Source: Pseudomonadota bacterium
GTDB lineage: Bacteria; Pseudomonadota; Alphaproteobacteria; Sphingomonadales; Sphingomonadaceae
Direction: 5' to 3'
Assembly (NCBI GenBank): GCA_023416515.1
Contig: JAEZHP010000006.1
Coordinates: 1-31,369 of the forward strand
Length of the DNA: 31,369 nucleotides
The notes beneath the pieces are model-generated. The model was not told the DNA's origin. It saw nothing but the letters and a program-made list of their open reading frames with translations, and ran no database searches. Each line of letters starts with the position of its first letter. The first letter of the stretch is position 1. Of the stretch, positions 29,628 through 31,369 are shown piece by piece. The position numbers and the translations under genes were made by a program.

Positions 29628-31369
29628 GGGGTCGGCTCCCGGGACTCGGGCGGGCATCTCGGCGCCTCCCGGCCGTCAGGCGAAGCTCGATCGTCCCGGT
29701 CGCCGGCCCGGCATTGCTCGGCGATCGCGTCGGTCCAGGCGCTGCTGTCGCCGCCGCTGGTCACCGGCTCCTCGATCAACGGCTCGGCCGCCGCTGTGTC
29801 GATGAGGTCGCCGTCGTCCTGCAAGGGGGGCAACACCGTGTTGCGATCGCCGCCGCCGACCGGCTTCTCGACATCTTCGGAGGTCGGGGTCGGATTGCCG
29901 AAATCGGGCGTCTCCGGTTCCGGCGGTGGCGGCGGCGCCGGGCATGTGCGGGTCGGGATGTTGCACAGGTTGAGCTCGGATCCGGCGGTGTAGGTGCCGT
30001 TATAGATACCTTCGAAGAAGAAGGCGCTTCCGGTGCTCATCGAGCCGTCGGCGCGGATTCCGCGGGCGAAGGCAGCGACGTCCGCCGGCGCCCCGGGAGC
30101 GCCCGCGTTGATCGTCAGGGTGCTGCTTCCGACGGTGATCCCGCCGAAGTCGGTCGCGGTGCCGCTGTTCTGAACATAGAGGCTGCTGAGCGGCGACAGC
30201 ACCACGTCGAACGCCTCGACATAGCCGCGCGGGTTCACCGGGCCGCCATTGGCGAGGAGCGCCGCGTTGCGGCCCGCGAAATTGGGGTTGGCGATGAGCT
30301 GGTCGAACAGCGCCTGGCTCGTGACCCAGATGTCGGAGGCATCGAGCCGAACGGTTCCCGCCGGGCCGCCGGAGCCGTTGCGCACCCGGATGCTTCCGCC
30401 CGGAGTGATCACCTGGATGCGCTGCGAGCGTGGATCCCCGCCGATCTCGATCGCGCTGGAGGGCTGGGCATTGCTGAGCAGGAGTGCGCCCTCGACCTGG
30501 ACGATGCCCTGGGTGCTGATTCCGAAGCGGCGGATCCGGTTGGAATCGATGGTGACGTCGCGGACGACGACGTCGGCGGGCCGGTTGGCAGGGCCGCTTG
30601 CGGCCGGGACCCCGATGCGCAGCTCGCCCGCGGTGATCCGCCCGACCTCCGCCGCGCTCAGCACATAGCCCGAGCCGATATTATCGCCGCCGATGCGCGC
30701 GCCGGGATTGAGCGCGGTCAGCCGCACCGTCTGCGTCGGGAGGTCGCCGAGCCGGCCACTGTCGAGGATCTCGATTCCGGACGAGGTGACGGAAACGTCC
30801 GGAGCGGTGAGGAGATCGCCGAACGAGGCGATGCCTTCCGCGAAGACCGAGACTCCGGTCGAGCCGCGGACCAGGGTGCCGGGCGACGCGGTGAAATTGC
30901 GCGCGGCATCGAAGCTGAGCTGGGTTCCGCTTATCGTGCTTTGAGTGCTCGGGCGGGCGCTATGGTCGACGCTGATGCTGCCGTTGGACTGGAATGCGAG
31001 CGAGCCGCCCTCGATTCCGCCGGCGCCGTCCGCCGAGATGCGGAGGTCGCCGTCGCTCTGGAAGGTGCCCGAGGTCGTCACGGTCAGAAGCCCGCCGCGC
31101 GTGATGATGTCGGAGGGCTGGCGTGCGGCGGGATTGCCGGTGACGCTGTTGAGGATGGTGGCGGTGCCGATGGCGATCGGGCTGTCCTGAGCGACGATCC
31201 GGAAATAGCCGCCCTGGTTGGCGGTGCCGTCATCGCCGCGGGCGTCGAGCGATCCTTCGAGCGTCCCGACCCGGAGCGAGCCGGCATTACCTTCCGATGC
31301 GGCGGAGACGATCACCAGCTCGCCCCCCCGAGCGGTTCCCGTCGTGCCGGCGGTGCCGCCATTGGCGAG
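29624..31369 (-). CDS. Filamentous-hemagglutinin-like beta-repeat exoprotein (C-terminal part, 5' end outside window)
   Basis: The frame is open from the right edge to the TGA at 29624 (581 residues seen); the extreme N-terminal residues LANGGTAGTTGTARGGELVIV show that it continues beyond the window. The visible part is Gly/Ser/Asn-rich with many short beta strands (GGSIRVRNGSGGPAGTVRLDASDIWV, GGLLTVTTSGTFQSDGDLRISADGAGG), like the right-handed beta-helix of filamentous hemagglutinins exported by two-partner secretion. After the repeats come ELNLCNIPTRTC, a Pro-rich hinge (APPPPPEPETP) and an acidic/charged tail ending in CPPESREPTP, with Cys pairs that may form disulphides or be cleavage-site flanks. 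The stop overlaps the CHAT start. No TPS domain is visible because that would be at the N-terminus. The family assignment is by composition, so moderate. Confidence 0.7.
   Translation of the reverse strand, partial: LANGGTAGTTGTARGGELVIVSAASEGNAGSLRVGTLEGSLDARGDDGTANQGGYFRIVAQDSPIAIGTATILNSVTGNPAARQPSDIITRGGLLTVTTSGTFQSDGDLRISADGAGGIEGGSLAFQSNGSISVDHSARPSTQSTISGTQLSFDAARNFTASPGTLVRGSTGVSVFAEGIASFGDLLTAPDVSVTSSGIEILDSGRLGDLPTQTVRLTALNPGARIGGDNIGSGYVLSAAEVGRITAGELRIGVPAASGPANRPADVVVRDVTIDSNRIRRFGISTQGIVQVEGALLLSNAQPSSAIEIGGDPRSQRIQVITPGGSIRVRNGSGGPAGTVRLDASDIWVTSQALFDQLIANPNFAGRNAALLANGGPVNPRGYVEAFDVVLSPLSSLYVQNSGTATDFGGITVGSSTLTINAGAPGAPADVAAFARGIRADGSMSTGSAFFFEGIYNGTYTAGSELNLCNIPTRTCPAPPPPPEPETPDFGNPTPTSEDVEKPVGGGDRNTVLPPLQDDGDLIDTAAAEPLIEEPVTSGGDSSAWTDAIAEQCRAGDRDDRASPDGREAPRCPPESREPTP

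Noticed and set aside
27915..29993. 692-residue plus-strand open frame opposite the CHAT gene
   Set aside because: No recognisable motif; the opposite strand has an intact His/Cys peptidase and signal peptide.
1..31369. CRISPR array or type III-E (TPR-CHAT) system suggested by the CHAT gene
   Set aside because: No regularly spaced direct repeats and no cas genes are present; the CHAT protein has a signal peptide instead.

Overview
The window reads as a high-GC chromosome segment of an alphaproteobacterium, most likely Sphingomonadales. The basis is gene content and gene order (cobS-cobT; J-protein/bolA; nusB-thiL-hppA; infA-maf-RNase E/G-like-yacG-tRNA-Phe; tamA-tamB), not a database match. 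It is tightly packed: no gap between genes exceeds about 100 bp. I see no insertion sequence, integrase, CRISPR array or rRNA.

Layout. (1) 1-4194, minus strand: an HxlR-type regulator with an SCP2-like tail, then the cobS-cobT AAA+/VWA pair, then a phytase-like esterase that runs off the left edge. (2) 4271-8267, plus strand, divergent from the regulator: a six-gene run of small-molecule-binding folds (VOC, PhnB-like, GST, a tandem DUF1428 fusion, a two-domain VOC protein, a RibD/DHFR-like reductase). It looks like a detoxification or secondary-metabolism operon that the HxlR protein may control. (3) 8269-9188: a J-domain protein divergent from bolA. (4) 9196-16380, plus strand: an epoxide-hydrolase-like enzyme, nusB, thiL, a K+-independent H+-pyrophosphatase (hppA), a GST and an exported S9 peptidase. 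(5) 16448-18524, plus strand: infA, maf, a shortened RNase E/G-like protein, yacG and tRNA-Phe(GAA). (6) 18606-19915: a YgiD-type extradiol dioxygenase convergent with a NUDIX hydrolase. (7) 20012 to the right edge, minus strand: in transcription order, a hemagglutinin-like beta-repeat exoprotein (5' end outside the window), an exported TPR-CHAT caspase-like protein, tamA and tamB. The exoprotein/CHAT pair overlaps ATGA and tamA/tamB shares one base.

The most interesting part is region 7: a secreted repeat protein translationally coupled to an exported CHAT-domain peptidase, directly upstream of an outer-membrane assembly pair (TamA/TamB). Region 2 is second: duplicated and fused small folds beside a regulator whose C-terminus may itself bind a ligand, with palindromic half-sites at the divergent promoter.
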